64,000 nt of DNA from CAVQBP01 sp963723205 (GTDB lineage: Bacteria > Bacteroidota > Ignavibacteria > Ignavibacteriales > Ignavibacteriaceae), in the NCBI GenBank assembly GCA_963723205.1, contig CAVRQC010000026.1, forward strand, positions 124,001-188,000, read 5' to 3'. This document shows, piece after piece, positions 18,477-28,600 of the stretch. The notes under the pieces are model-generated. The model was not told the DNA's origin and ran no database searches. It saw only the letters and a list, made by a program, of their open reading frames with translations. The position numbers and the translations under genes were made by a program. Each line of letters starts with the position of its first letter. Position 1 is the first letter of the stretch.

Positions 18477-19334
18477 TTATAGCTTTATTTCCAAACCTTC
18501 TCTTGCTGCAATGCATCCTATATTATGATTTCCTTTTTCAAAAATATCTTTCGTCTCACTAAGCATATGTTCGATTTTATCATCAGTATAATCAGGATTA
18601 TAATGAAATAAAACCAAATTTTTTACTTCGGCTAAGATACTAAAATTAGCCAATAAAATATTACTTGAGTGTCCCCATCCTTTTTTATTAATAAGCTGGG
18701 TTTCATCATACATTGTATCATGAATCAAATAATCGCAACCGTGACAAAAATCAATTAATTCCTTATTTAATACTTCTATCGAATCTCCATTAATATCGAA
18801 ATTCAATTCATTATCTGTCATATAAATAAAATATTTGTTCCCTTCAAAAATCTTAAAAGCCAGGGTTGGTGAAGAATGGTTGGCTTTGAAAGTTTCAATC
18901 TTTATTCCATTAATATTATATGCATTATTAAACTCAATCTGTTTATATTTAACGTTTGCATTTACTTCATCGATTTTTATCGGGAAGTAATTATAATTCA
19001 TTTGGTTGCTGAGAATATCAGAGATATAATTACCGTCTAAGGTTAAACCATGAAAAATCAATTTCCTTTTTTTCTCGTACAAGGGGAGGAAAAAAGGTAT
19101 ACCCTGAATATGATCCCAATGATAATGGCTAATGAGAATATTAATATCTTCATCAACATTATATTTTTGTGTCAGATATATTCCTAATTCTCTTATACCG
19201 CTTCCTGCATCAAAAATTATAATTTTATTATCATTTGATCTTAATTCAACGCATGGTGTATTACCTCCGTATTTTAATGTATCTTTTCCGGGGACAGGAA
19301 TAGAACCTCTTGTTCCCCAAAATTTAATATACAT
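18477..19334 (-). CDS. MBL-fold metallo-hydrolase
   Basis: The metallo-beta-lactamase signature HYHWDH (HxHxDH) is present, with the N-terminal WGTRGSIPVPG and YGGNTPCVEL motifs of a group common beside signalling genes. Downstream ligands are visible in LIHDTMYD and KGWGHSSN. The substrate is unknown; relatives include phosphodiesterase-like and RNase Z-like enzymes. It has no signal peptide, so it is cytoplasmic. It lies between ybeY and the gamma-carbonic-anhydrase-like gene. Confidence 0.85.
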   Translation of the reverse strand: MYIKFWGTRGSIPVPGKDTLKYGGNTPCVELRSNDNKIIIFDAGSGIRELGIYLTQKYNVDEDINILISHYHWDHIQGIPFFLPLYEKKRKLIFHGLTLDGNYISDILSNQMNYNYFPIKIDEVNANVKYKQIEFNNAYNINGIKIETFKANHSSPTLAFKIFEGNKYFIYMTDNELNFDINGDSIEVLNKELIDFCHGCDYLIHDTMYDETQLINKKGWGHSSNILLANFSILAEVKNLVLFHYNPDYTDDKIEHMLSETKDIFEKGNHNIGCIAAREGLEIKL

Positions 19335-19348
19335 AAATTATTATTCTG

Positions 19349-19900
19349 TTATAATGATTGAATTGTTTCTTTAGAATACTTGCTATATCTAGATGATAGA
19401 TTTTCGATATCATTTATTTCAATTTGATTTAAATCTCTAATTATTTTTGCAGGAACACCAGCTACTAATTTCCCGGAAGGAACTGTAAAACCGGGTGTAA
19501 CAACCGCACCCGCAGAAACCATTGATCTTTCTTCTAAAATTGCACCATCTAAAATTATTGCACCAATCCCAACCAAGCACAAATCATGAATTGTACATCC
19601 ATGTAAATTTACAGAGTGTCCTATAGTAACTCTATTACCAATATTAAGAGGAAATTTGTTGCTGGTAACATGCAACATAGAACAATCCTGAATATTAGTA
19701 AAAGAACCTATTTTAATATAGTGAACATCACCTCTAATTACTGTGTTATACCAAACACTTGAATCCTCCCCAATCTCCACATTACCAATAATTTTTACTC
19801 CAGGAGCTAAAAATACATTTTTTGCAATTTTTGGAGAAAATTTTTTGAACGGGAATATTTTTTGTTCTCCACTTATTCCTGATACTCCGGGGGTTTCCAT
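19349..19900 (-). CDS. Gamma-carbonic-anhydrase-like hexapeptide protein
   Basis: The protein is a left-handed beta-helix made of hexapeptide repeats. The metal-site histidines of the Cam/YrdA group are visible in LHVTSN and GHSVNLHGC (H-x4-H). The end is the typical AGVPAKIIRDL. Close relatives are often called carbonic anhydrase but many lack tested activity. The frame is open to an ATG at 19915; the ATG at 19900 shortens overlap with the DUF3108 gene from 43 to 28 bases and is preferred here. Both starts are possible. Confidence 0.85.
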   Translation of the reverse strand: METPGVSGISGEQKIFPFKKFSPKIAKNVFLAPGVKIIGNVEIGEDSSVWYNTVIRGDVHYIKIGSFTNIQDCSMLHVTSNKFPLNIGNRVTIGHSVNLHGCTIHDLCLVGIGAIILDGAILEERSMVSAGAVVTPGFTVPSGKLVAGVPAKIIRDLNQIEINDIENLSSRYSKYSKETIQSL

Positions 19901-20703
19901 CCTTTCCTTTTCCATTCTTTTAGTTCTAAAGTAATATTTCCAACCATGACCTTCATTTTAGCTAAAATTGGTACAGCAGCTTCGTCAGCTGTGAACCAGC
20001 CCTCATAATAACCTGTAAGTCCGTATATGCTTATGAAATCCAATTGCCCATCAACTTTAACACAAGCAACCGGATAATCAACTGCATCAATAGAAATATC
20101 TTTGATTTTATCATAAAAATTTATTTTTGTGGTAACCTTTTTTTCATCAATAAAACCCGGTATTTCTTCGGATTTATTTTGCCCGCTGTTCATTCTAGCG
20201 AAATAAAAGATTGAAAGACCGTCCTGGTACTTTTTATTTTGTTCTATTCTTGTAGTTGAGTCAGTCCAAATTTGTTGTGGTGATACTTTTCCCTTTATTA
20301 TATGGATTTTTGAGCTGTCGTATCTGAAATAATAATCGGTAAATGAGTCATAATCATCAGTTTTAACAATACCTTCAAAAAAATCTGAATAATACTGATT
20401 AGTTATTCTGCTTTTATACATCTGGTGAATATCTACGAAAGGAAGATTATCGTAAGAATCTATATATGCGGTTGTACTGTATGTTGTTTGATTATTTATT
20501 TCTTTCTTACCTGTTATTTCCAGAGTAACCTGGCCAAGTACGAAAAATGCATATTTAACTACATAAGAAAGTTCTTCTCCCACTTGCAGGTTTTTATTAG
20601 ACACAAAAGAAAAATTGTATTTTTCAACGTTATATTTTGGAAAGAAACCCGTATAGAAAAATAAAAATAAAAGCAATATTATTATTTTCTTAAAAAAATT
20701 CAT
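19873..20703 (-). CDS. DUF3108 domain protein, exported
   Basis: A hydrophobic N-terminal signal segment (IIILLLFLFFYTGFF) is followed by the DUF3108 pattern: LQVGEELSYVVKYAFFVLGQVTLEI, an aromatic-rich beta core, and a final WKRKGWKPPEYQE. Such proteins are predicted periplasmic or outer-membrane-associated beta-barrel-like folds of unknown role. The start overlaps the ctpA stop by four bases, so its production is likely coupled to the protease. Confidence 0.8.
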   Translation of the reverse strand: MNFFKKIIILLLFLFFYTGFFPKYNVEKYNFSFVSNKNLQVGEELSYVVKYAFFVLGQVTLEITGKKEINNQTTYSTTAYIDSYDNLPFVDIHQMYKSRITNQYYSDFFEGIVKTDDYDSFTDYYFRYDSSKIHIIKGKVSPQQIWTDSTTRIEQNKKYQDGLSIFYFARMNSGQNKSEEIPGFIDEKKVTTKINFYDKIKDISIDAVDYPVACVKVDGQLDFISIYGLTGYYEGWFTADEAAVPILAKMKVMVGNITLELKEWKRKGWKPPEYQE

Positions 20704-22307
20704 TTAATATTTGCCAGTTCTTTTGCTTCACCAAAGAGTGTGGTTGCTTTTAAAAGTTGATTATCAACACTTAGAATTTCTTCATACCATCCTTTATTTT
20801 TCCAGTAGTCTCTGGCAATTTGAGCTTTTAACCTTGTAAGGATATAGCTTTTATCATTATCGAAATCTTTTTTAGAATATTTTACTCCTTTCGAACTGGA
20901 GAAATCAATAAAGTCCCAAATATCTTTTTCGGAAAAATTAAAATTATTCTTAAAATCATCTAATGTTTTATATTTTGCTTTGATAGAATTTTCATGATCA
21001 TCCAGATAATTTAATATGTATTGATAAAAGATATTGTTCTTAAGCAAATCGGTTGTGTAACCTGTAATTTCAGCTGATTTAACAATATAATCCGGGGTGA
21101 TTCCACCAACGCCGTAAACAGTTCTTCCCGAATGTGTTTTATATTTCGGAAGAGAAGAATCTTTTTCTGCCGAATGATAAAGATTATTCCCCTCATTTTC
21201 ATTTTTACCACCAACATCATTGTAATAGTCTTCTCTATTTTTTAAATCTTTATAATCCCTTTGAATTAACCTTCCGGATGGTGTATAATAACGGGAGACA
21301 GTTAATCTAAAAGCTGATTTATCAGGTAGCTCAAACTGTCTTTGAACCAGACCTTTGCCGAAAGTTGTTTCACCTACAATTAATCCCCTATCCCAATCCT
21401 GTACAGCACCTGAAACTATCTCGCTTGCAGATGCACTTCCGTTATTCACGAGTATAATCAAAGGGATTTTTTCATAAGGTGATGACTTGGACGCATCAAA
21501 CTCCTCATCAAATTTGGATATTCTTCCTTTTGTATAAACAATTTTTTTATTTCCATTTATAAAAAGATCGGCAACCTCAACAGCTTGATTTAATAATCCT
21601 CCTGGATTCCCTCTTAAATCAAAAATTAATTGTTTCATACCATCGTTTTTAAGATCATTTAGAGCATCGGAGACTTCGACATAAGTTGTTTCAGAAAATC
21701 TCGAAAGACTTATATATCCTGTCTTATTATCTATCATGAAATGAGTATCAACCGAATGAAGAGGAATCTTATCCCTAGTAATTTCATAGTTTAAAAGATC
21801 AAGCTTTCCGTAACGGTATATAGTTACTTTAACTTTTGTTCCGGCTTTACCTCTTAATTTCTCTATAATTTTTTCGTTAGAATATCCTATTGCATCCTTT
21901 CCGTTTATTTTAATAATTCTGTCGCCGGACTTTATACCAAGAGCTTCACTAGGTCCTCCGGAAATCGGAGAGACAACAACAATAGTATCATCAACTACTT
22001 GAAACTCAATTCCAACACCTTCAAAATCACCCCTGAAAGATTCATCAACTGCCTCCATTTCACTAGCCGGAATATAAATTGAATGAGGGTCGAGCTTACC
22101 TAACATTCCGTTAATAGCTGCTTCAACAAGTTTTGGTGTATCTACTTGATCAACATAATATTTCTGAGTGTAAATAAGCACATCATCAAGCTTTGTAATA
22201 CCTTCATGTAAATTATCATCGGAAAATATTTTATCTACCTGCGTCCCTAGAACAATTCCGATTGTCAAAATGATTACAAAGAAAGGAATGCTGAATTTAG
22301 ATTTCAT
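20700..22307 (-). CDS. Carboxy-terminal processing protease (S41)
   Basis: This is a periplasmic tail-specific protease of 535 residues. A signal anchor lies at 7-22. A PDZ domain covers about 90-180 (GVGIEFQV.., GIKSGDRIIKINGKDA). The S41 core has GNPGG at 233-237, the serine motif GSASASE at 290-296 and K318 in TTFGKGLVQ, which make the Ser-Lys pair. An extra C-terminal region of about 130 residues is usual for this phylum. It is cotranscribed with the DUF3108 gene. Confidence 0.93.
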   Translation of the reverse strand: MKSKFSIPFFVIILTIGIVLGTQVDKIFSDDNLHEGITKLDDVLIYTQKYYVDQVDTPKLVEAAINGMLGKLDPHSIYIPASEMEAVDESFRGDFEGVGIEFQVVDDTIVVVSPISGGPSEALGIKSGDRIIKINGKDAIGYSNEKIIEKLRGKAGTKVKVTIYRYGKLDLLNYEITRDKIPLHSVDTHFMIDNKTGYISLSRFSETTYVEVSDALNDLKNDGMKQLIFDLRGNPGGLLNQAVEVADLFINGNKKIVYTKGRISKFDEEFDASKSSPYEKIPLIILVNNGSASASEIVSGAVQDWDRGLIVGETTFGKGLVQRQFELPDKSAFRLTVSRYYTPSGRLIQRDYKDLKNREDYYNDVGGKNENEGNNLYHSAEKDSSLPKYKTHSGRTVYGVGGITPDYIVKSAEITGYTTDLLKNNIFYQYILNYLDDHENSIKAKYKTLDDFKNNFNFSEKDIWDFIDFSSSKGVKYSKKDFDNDKSYILTRLKAQIARDYWKNKGWYEEILSVDNQLLKATTLFGEAKELANIK

Positions 22308-22330
22308 TTAATCTCCATGTATCGTTTAAA

Positions 22331-23983
22331 TTATAATTTAGCAGATAATGTTAAAAATGTTTCAATTCCTTTATTAGTCTTTTCCTGGAGAGATTGGTTG
22401 ATATACTTTAAATTGAAATAGAAATTGATCTGGTTAACCGGTTCATAATTTAAAGTAATTGAAGCAGCCCTGCTATACTCTAAAAAACCATCAAGAAAAT
22501 GGACAGTTTCCGAATCGAAGACTCTATGACCTAGTGTAATATCTCCACCGACGTTTTTTTTCACAGAGCCATCCTGGGCTAAAGGATTTGCCCCATGTAT
22601 TGAATAAGAGAAATCACCGCTCAAACTAAAACGGTTAGTAAACCTGTAATTCGCCTGAGTATAAAATAGTTCACTGTTAGGCTGTAAAAATGAACCAAGA
22701 TTATATCCGAAATTCGTAAAGTTATTCCTTATGAATCTATGAGTAAACACATACGGATTAATTGTTATATATTCAAACTTAAAATCAAGCGGAATTATTT
22801 TATAAAGATTTGTTGAGTATAAACCTGCATTAAACATAAATTGATTGCCCCACCAGCCTGTACCTAATTTATTTATAGTTATATCATCGATTAAGACAGT
22901 TCCGTAAAGTTTTAATCCATGTATTGAAAGATTTTTGAAATCAAAAAAGAGCATTGAATTATCCCTATCCCTGTTTTGATGCTCAATTGATTTATAAAAA
23001 CTGAAAGGATTCAGATAAGAAAGATCGATGGGGCGATCTCCATAAATAATAAATTCTCCAACTCCAAAATTAACATCCCTTGAAATATTAAAACCGATTC
23101 TATGATAACCAATATATTTCTCTTCAACAGTAGTTATCGACCCGCTTGTTGAATCGAAAGAATAAGATGTATTACCTAGTAGTTTTCCGTGAAAAAAAGA
23201 AAAGTTGAAAAATTTATAAGAGATGTTGAAACGGACATAATCGAACTTGGGAGAATTATCATCCAGTAAAGCTTTTACAGGTCCATAACCGATATTGATT
23301 CTATCCTGCCCAAGCTTAAACTTAACGATATTAAAATCGGCAGTTGCATATCCTTCTGTTTCATCGAAAAAAGCCTGATCAGGTTTTTCATTTAATTTAA
23401 AATTATACTCCAGGTCGTTTCTCAATCGGGCCGTTTCTTTGTTACCGAAAACATTTCCGTTGAAACCTTTCAGGTAAAATCCAAATTTACTTAAGATAGT
23501 TCCCCGGATTACACCGCCTACATAACCAAGTGAAGTTGATAAATTCTTTTTGTTCCCAATATCATTATTAAATATTACTTCACCTTCACCCAATAGATTT
23601 ATAAATAAATTAAACTTATCCGGTTGATTATAATAGTAGAGATATTTTTGATTTTGTGAAAAAATATTGTACTCCCCTTTTCCCAACATAGATTGAGAAT
23701 TATTCAGTGTACCATATAGATCATATTCGAATTCAACTTTTAAATCCTGAAGTATCTTTTTATCTACGTCATCCAGTTTATTCTCATTCTTCATAATCTG
23801 TTTTAAATAATCCGCTATCTCACCGCGTGTTTTTGGAAGCTCAAAAGAATTATAATCATTAATGATTTGAAGGGTTTCCATCCTTTCTAAAAAATTGTAA
23901 ACCGGGTTTGTTACAGAGATATACTCAGTTTGAGAAAAGATGCTTATAGTTAACAACAGGAATATCGGAATAAATTTTTTCAA
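22331..23983 (-). CDS. Outer-membrane beta-barrel protein, Wzi-like
   Basis: A signal peptide (MKKFIPIFLLLTISIFSQ) is followed by a helical stretch with an SLH-like pattern (TRGEIADYLKQI), then about 400 residues of alternating strands rich in Y, F, N and G. The DRINIGYGPVKALLDDNSPKF and FHGKLLG stretches recall the capsule-assembly Wzi family, whose members bind surface polysaccharide at the outer membrane. The match is by pattern only. The glycosyltransferase gene directly upstream (adjacent bases) supports a link to surface sugar. Confidence 0.6.
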   Translation of the reverse strand: MKKFIPIFLLLTISIFSQTEYISVTNPVYNFLERMETLQIINDYNSFELPKTRGEIADYLKQIMKNENKLDDVDKKILQDLKVEFEYDLYGTLNNSQSMLGKGEYNIFSQNQKYLYYYNQPDKFNLFINLLGEGEVIFNNDIGNKKNLSTSLGYVGGVIRGTILSKFGFYLKGFNGNVFGNKETARLRNDLEYNFKLNEKPDQAFFDETEGYATADFNIVKFKLGQDRINIGYGPVKALLDDNSPKFDYVRFNISYKFFNFSFFHGKLLGNTSYSFDSTSGSITTVEEKYIGYHRIGFNISRDVNFGVGEFIIYGDRPIDLSYLNPFSFYKSIEHQNRDRDNSMLFFDFKNLSIHGLKLYGTVLIDDITINKLGTGWWGNQFMFNAGLYSTNLYKIIPLDFKFEYITINPYVFTHRFIRNNFTNFGYNLGSFLQPNSELFYTQANYRFTNRFSLSGDFSYSIHGANPLAQDGSVKKNVGGDITLGHRVFDSETVHFLDGFLEYSRAASITLNYEPVNQINFYFNLKYINQSLQEKTNKGIETFLTLSAKL

Positions 23984-24712
23984 TTATCTAATCTGCTCCC
24001 ATTCTTTTGAAATAGCTTTTCCTTTAAAAAAAACAGAGAAACCATTTTTAATCCATACCCAGGAAACATTTTTATAACCTAATTTTCTAAATCTTCTCGG
24101 GGATTCAAAAATAAATAAATCTTTTGAGAATAATATTTTTCCTTCTTTTCTAATTCTTTTATATAAATCGAAGTCTTCCCCGGCAGCTAATTCTTCATTA
24201 TAACCGTTAAACTTGTAGAAGATCTCTTTCCGGATTACCTGGCATTCTCCTCGTCCCATTCCAACACCGATGAAATTCAGGAATCGAAAATAAATATTAT
24301 AAATTGTCTGGAAAATTTTATCAGCTAATATTTCTTCTTCCGGAAAAACTTTAACCATGCAGGTCATTGCAAGGTAATTACTATTCAAGAATTTATTTTC
24401 AACATAATTAAAGAAATAATCCATATCCGGGATAATAATATCACCGTTAAAAAAAATGAAAATATCGGAATTAGCACTATCTGCACCAATATTTCTTCCC
24501 ACGGCAATATTCTGTCTTCTTTCCCCGGCATGCACCTTAACTATATCGGAATATTTATGTGCGATTTCTATAGTTTTATCTTTACTTCCGCCATCAGACA
24601 CAATAATTTCATAATCATACTTAGTCTTAAATTCCGGATTTGATAGCTGTTTTAATAATTTAGGTAAAAGTTTTTCTTCATTAAGAGTCGGAATAATTAT
24701 ACTATACTTCAA
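23984..24712 (-). CDS. Glycosyltransferase family 2
   Basis: The GT-A core is clear: YSIIIPTLNEEKLLPKLL at the N-terminus, EIIVSDGGSKDKT, GRNIGAD and FFNGDI as the DxD-equivalent metal site, then GRGECQVIRKE and AAGEDFDLYKRI. One hydrophobic stretch lies near the centre (IYFRFLNFIGVG). The donor and acceptor are not predictable. It is adjacent to the Wzi-like gene and may make or modify a surface glycan or lipid. Confidence 0.85.
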   Translation of the reverse strand: MKYSIIIPTLNEEKLLPKLLKQLSNPEFKTKYDYEIIVSDGGSKDKTIEIAHKYSDIVKVHAGERRQNIAVGRNIGADSANSDIFIFFNGDIIIPDMDYFFNYVENKFLNSNYLAMTCMVKVFPEEEILADKIFQTIYNIYFRFLNFIGVGMGRGECQVIRKEIFYKFNGYNEELAAGEDFDLYKRIRKEGKILFSKDLFIFESPRRFRKLGYKNVSWVWIKNGFSVFFKGKAISKEWEQIR

Positions 24713-24776
24713 ACTTCACCTAAAAGAATAACAACAAATGCCGAATTGGGATTAGCTTGAAAACCAGGTATGGAAA

Positions 24777-24797
24777 ATAGATTATAATAAAATCTAT
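24777..24797 (-). terminator. Weak AT hairpin after lysS
   Basis: ATAGATT and AATCTAT form a seven-base stem with a seven-base loop, followed on the minus strand by TTT, 19 bases past the lysS stop. The stem is all A/T except one pair, so it would be weak. Confidence 0.3.
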
Positions 24798-24815
24798 ATA
24801 AGTAATTAAAATTTT

Positions 24816-26345
24816 TCATTTTCCTTCCGGTTTCATCTGTGGAAAAAATATTACATCTCTTATTGAAGATTGATTTGTAAGCACCATCACTAACCTGTCT
24901 ATTCCAATTCCCAAACCGGCAGTCGGCGGCATTCCATATTCCAAAGCACGAATAAAATCTTCATCAATCTGATGTGCTTCATCATCTCCTTCTTCCCGCA
25001 TTTTCGTTTGAGCCATAAACCTTTCTCTTTGATCTATCGGATCATTAAGCTCTGAGAATGCATTACATATTTCTTTCCCTGCAAAATAAGCTTCAAACCT
25101 TTCAACGACACCTTCTTTAGAACGATGTTTTTTTGCCAGCGGGGAAAGTTCTAACGGATAATCCATTACAAATGTTGGTTCGATTAATCCCGGTTCAACG
25201 ATTTCACTAAAAATTTCATCTATAAGTTTCCCTTTTCCTTCTATATTGGAAATATCAATATTTAATTCTTTAGCTTTTTTCTTAAGTTCTTCTACTGATG
25301 CAGAAATAACATTTAAGCCTGTTTTCTCTTCGATAGCTTCAACAAATGAAACACGTTTCCAGGGAGATTTTAAATTCAAGGTCTTATCTTCAAACTTAAA
25401 TTCAAAAGTATTAAAAACTTCATTGCATATATTCTGAATCATCTCTTCTACAAAATTCATCATCCAGTCATAATCATGATAAGGAACATAAAGCTCCATC
25501 ATAGTAAATTCCGGATTGTGGGTTCTATCCATTCCTTCATTTCTAAAGTCTTTTGAAATTTCATAGACACCATTTATTCCACCGACAATTAATCTTTTTA
25601 GATATAACTCGTCGGCTATTCTTAAATAGAAATTAGTATCCAGAGTATTATGATGTGTAATAAACGGTTTGGCAGCGGCTCCGCCATATAGGGGTTGAAG
25701 AATAGGAGTTTCTACTTCCAGGAAATTATTTTTATCCAGGAATCTCCTCATTGAAGAAATTATTTTGCTTCTCTTTATAAATATTTCTTTTAGATGCGGA
25801 TTAACTATCAGATCAAGGTATCTTTGCCGATATCTAAGTTCTTTATCGGAAAATTGATCGTGAATTATTTTGTTTCCTTGTTCATCGGTAGTTTCTTTTG
25901 CAATGGGAAGAGGCCGTAAGGATTTTGCCAGCAATTTTAAAGAAGTTGTGTGAACTGAAATTTCACCTGTCTTTGTTTTAAATACATAACCTTCGAGCCC
26001 TATAATATCCCCAATATCCATTAATTTAAATTCAGAGTAACTTTCACCAATATCATCTTTTCTAAGATATATCTGAATTCTTCCCATATAATCTTGGATG
26101 TGAGCAAAAGAAGCTTTCCCCATTCTTCTGATTGCCATTATTCTCCCGGCAATTTTAACAACTCCTTTTTCTTCATCTTTATAATTATCTTTAATATTCT
26201 TCGAATTGGAATTTATATCAAAAGAATAAGCAAAAGTTTCTACTCCTTTAGATTTTAACTCATTTAATTCTTCAAATCTTCTTTTAATTAAAATATTTAT
26301 ATCTTCCCCGGCATCTAAATTTCCGGGCTGAATATTCTTATCCAC
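24816..26345 (-). CDS. lysS: Lysyl-tRNA synthetase, class II
   Basis: It charges tRNA-Lys. An OB-fold anticodon domain (KIAGRIMAIRRMGKASFAHI) is followed by the class II core. Motif 1 is at NNFLEVETPILQP, motif 2 at FRNEGMDRTHNPEFTMMEL and motif 3 at GLGIGIDRLVMVLT. The frame can be extended to a TTG at 26378, but a GTG at 26345 has GGAGG four bases before it and starts just after the dacB stop (26356). That start is chosen. It is the last gene of the trpS-scpAB run. Confidence 0.95.
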   Translation of the reverse strand: MDKNIQPGNLDAGEDINILIKRRFEELNELKSKGVETFAYSFDINSNSKNIKDNYKDEEKGVVKIAGRIMAIRRMGKASFAHIQDYMGRIQIYLRKDDIGESYSEFKLMDIGDIIGLEGYVFKTKTGEISVHTTSLKLLAKSLRPLPIAKETTDEQGNKIIHDQFSDKELRYRQRYLDLIVNPHLKEIFIKRSKIISSMRRFLDKNNFLEVETPILQPLYGGAAAKPFITHHNTLDTNFYLRIADELYLKRLIVGGINGVYEISKDFRNEGMDRTHNPEFTMMELYVPYHDYDWMMNFVEEMIQNICNEVFNTFEFKFEDKTLNLKSPWKRVSFVEAIEEKTGLNVISASVEELKKKAKELNIDISNIEGKGKLIDEIFSEIVEPGLIEPTFVMDYPLELSPLAKKHRSKEGVVERFEAYFAGKEICNAFSELNDPIDQRERFMAQTKMREEGDDEAHQIDEDFIRALEYGMPPTAGLGIGIDRLVMVLTNQSSIRDVIFFPQMKPEGK

Positions 26346-26355
26346 TAAGCCTCCA

Positions 26356-27858
26356 TTATTTTCTTTTAAAATTTGCAAGACGTAAACAAACCAGGTCTTC
26401 TATATTTTCTGCAATTTTAACAGGGACATTGTAATTATTGGCAATAATAGAAAACGAAACCGGTTCATTATCCAAAGTATAAACATATCCTGATATGCTG
26501 CTCACACCGATATGAGTACCTGTCTTTGCTCTTAAGTTATTTTCCGCTTTTGTTTTTTTCATTCTTTTACCAAGTGTTCCATCTACACCTGCAATTGGTA
26601 AAGAATTAAAAAACGGAATGAAATATTTATTCTTAAACATATAATTTAAAAGTATAACTATTTGATGCGGAGAGACTAAATTAAGTCTTGATAAACCGCT
26701 GCCGTCTACTATATTCATTCCTTCAGGTAAAATACCCATTTCCCTGAAAACCATATCTTCTGCTTTAACTCCATTATCTGCAGAACCAAAACCTTCTTCT
26801 TCAAGTCCTATAGTTTTTAACAACTGTTCGGAATAAAAATTTTCACTGTTTTTATTAATCACTTTTATAATCTCTTTTAATGGCGGAGAATAATAAGTAA
26901 ATAAAGGTTTCAAATTATCTTCAGAAGGTATTTTTGATATATCATCTATATCCATTGCAAAACCATCTATACCTATATCTTTCATCTGGAGAACTGATTT
27001 GAGCACCACCATGGAGTACTGTGTCGGATTATTTACCGTTACATATGTTTTAACAGAATCCTGTTTCCTAATTGTTCCAAATACATCTACCATGTTAGTT
27101 CCGCTCTGTCTATAAATATTGATTGATGTGGTTGAATCATTAGGTACAACAGATACATTATTTATAAATACAATATATTTTGTTGAAGGATTTGTTATAA
27201 TTACAGGGATATTCTTTTCTTTATTAACTTTAACGACTATATCAACAACATTATCATTAAAAGAAATCGCTCCTGAAGGAGCAGAAAACCAGTAACTTTC
27301 ATCATCCCATGCCCAGCCTTTTCCAAGCCCCAGGTTATCGAAACGGTTATCATCACCAATAATATTTCCTGTAATTTCATCAATACCGATATTTGACAGA
27401 GAATCTGACCAGTCTTTAAAAACTTTATATTTATCATCATTATAGAAACGGCCGGAAATAGTCGGATCTCCCCTTCCCCTTACAATTAAATCACCATCGA
27501 GAACCGATCCATCCATTTTACCGTTCATTAAAATATTTGTACTGAAACTATATTCAGGTCCCAACAAGATTAAAGCTGCAGAAGTTGTAAATAATTTTAG
27601 ATCGGAAGCCGGAATAAATAATTTATTTGCGTTTCTTCTGTAAAAATATTCACCTGTTTCCAAAGATTGAATTACTACTCCCCAGTTGGCATTATCAAAA
27701 TTTGGATCATTAAAAATATCATCCAACTCTTTCCAGAAATCTTTTATTGTTGTTCCGCTGTATTTAGGAACTAAGAGAGTATCTTTTGATTTCTCCTGAG
27801 CAAACAAAAAAGCTCCAAAAAAGATAAGTAGAAGAAATAAATTAAATTTTACTATCAT
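26356..27858 (-). CDS. dacB: D-alanyl-D-alanine carboxypeptidase/endopeptidase (PBP4 type, S13)
   Basis: A periplasmic peptidoglycan hydrolase. A signal peptide ends at FLFA-Q (about 20). The SxxK motif is S85-D-L-K88 in IPASDLKL, the second motif region is DGSGLSRLN, and KTG lies in RAKTGTHIGVSSISG. A length of 500 with a large insert between the first two motifs fits family S13. The gene overlaps the pseudouridine synthase gene upstream by 17 bases. Confidence 0.92.
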   Translation of the reverse strand: MIVKFNLFLLLIFFGAFLFAQEKSKDTLLVPKYSGTTIKDFWKELDDIFNDPNFDNANWGVVIQSLETGEYFYRRNANKLFIPASDLKLFTTSAALILLGPEYSFSTNILMNGKMDGSVLDGDLIVRGRGDPTISGRFYNDDKYKVFKDWSDSLSNIGIDEITGNIIGDDNRFDNLGLGKGWAWDDESYWFSAPSGAISFNDNVVDIVVKVNKEKNIPVIITNPSTKYIVFINNVSVVPNDSTTSINIYRQSGTNMVDVFGTIRKQDSVKTYVTVNNPTQYSMVVLKSVLQMKDIGIDGFAMDIDDISKIPSEDNLKPLFTYYSPPLKEIIKVINKNSENFYSEQLLKTIGLEEEGFGSADNGVKAEDMVFREMGILPEGMNIVDGSGLSRLNLVSPHQIVILLNYMFKNKYFIPFFNSLPIAGVDGTLGKRMKKTKAENNLRAKTGTHIGVSSISGYVYTLDNEPVSFSIIANNYNVPVKIAENIEDLVCLRLANFKRK

Positions 27859-28600
27859 AATTTCGTTTAATTAAGTTCACTTCTTGCTGTGAAAGTTTCC
27901 TGTATTTACCGGGTGCAACATCAGCGGTTAATCCTGCAAATTGCTTCCTGTTCAATCCGGTTACAGAGTACCCGATGGAATTAAACATATTTTTTACAAA
28001 GTGATTTCTTCCTTCAACACATATAATCTCAATAAATTTTTTATTTTTCGTTTTCGGAAAATTTATCTTTAGAAATTTTCCTTTCCTTCCCAGGATATAA
28101 ACACCTTTTAGTAAATGCTCTTTATCATTATCATTCAGTGGTTTATCCAGGTTAACCTCATATAGTCTGCGGACATTATTTCTCGGATGAGTTAATAAAT
28201 TAGAAAAATCCCCGTCATTAGTAAGAATCAGAACACCGGTAGTATTGTAATCCAATCTTCCAACAGGATAAATCTTTTCATTAATATTTACAAGATCAAT
28301 TACAGTTTTCCTCTTTTTCTCATCACTGGTTGAAGTAATAACTCCTTTAGGTTTATTCATTAAAAGATAAATATGTTTCTTCGGATGAATTAATTCTCCA
28401 TCAAGATAAACTTTATCAGTTTCAGGATCTATTTTAAAATTTAAAGAGTTAATAATTTTATTATTTACTGAAACCCTATCCTGTAAAATATACTCTTCTG
28501 ATTTTCTTCTTGAAGCAATCCCGCTATCGGAAATATACTTATTTAATCTAATCAACTTCTTCTGATTCACTGCCGGTTTCATTTTGAATTGTTTCTTCAA
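27842..28600 (-). CDS. Pseudouridine synthase, RsuA/RluB family
   Basis: An S4 RNA-binding domain (RLNKYISDSGIASRRKSEEYI) precedes the catalytic core GRLDYNTTGVLILTNDG with its essential aspartate. It modifies a uridine in 16S or 23S rRNA; 23S (RluB-like) is the common assignment in this operon context. The upstream-most ATG is at 28600, overlapping scpB by 53 bases. A TTG at 28555 would give MIRLNKYIS, the usual family start, and overlap scpB by only eight bases. I consider the TTG at least as likely. Confidence 0.9.
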   Translation of the reverse strand: MKKQFKMKPAVNQKKLIRLNKYISDSGIASRRKSEEYILQDRVSVNNKIINSLNFKIDPETDKVYLDGELIHPKKHIYLLMNKPKGVITSTSDEKKRKTVIDLVNINEKIYPVGRLDYNTTGVLILTNDGDFSNLLTHPRNNVRRLYEVNLDKPLNDNDKEHLLKGVYILGRKGKFLKINFPKTKNKKFIEIICVEGRNHFVKNMFNSIGYSVTGLNRKQFAGLTADVAPGKYRKLSQQEVNLIKRNYDSKI

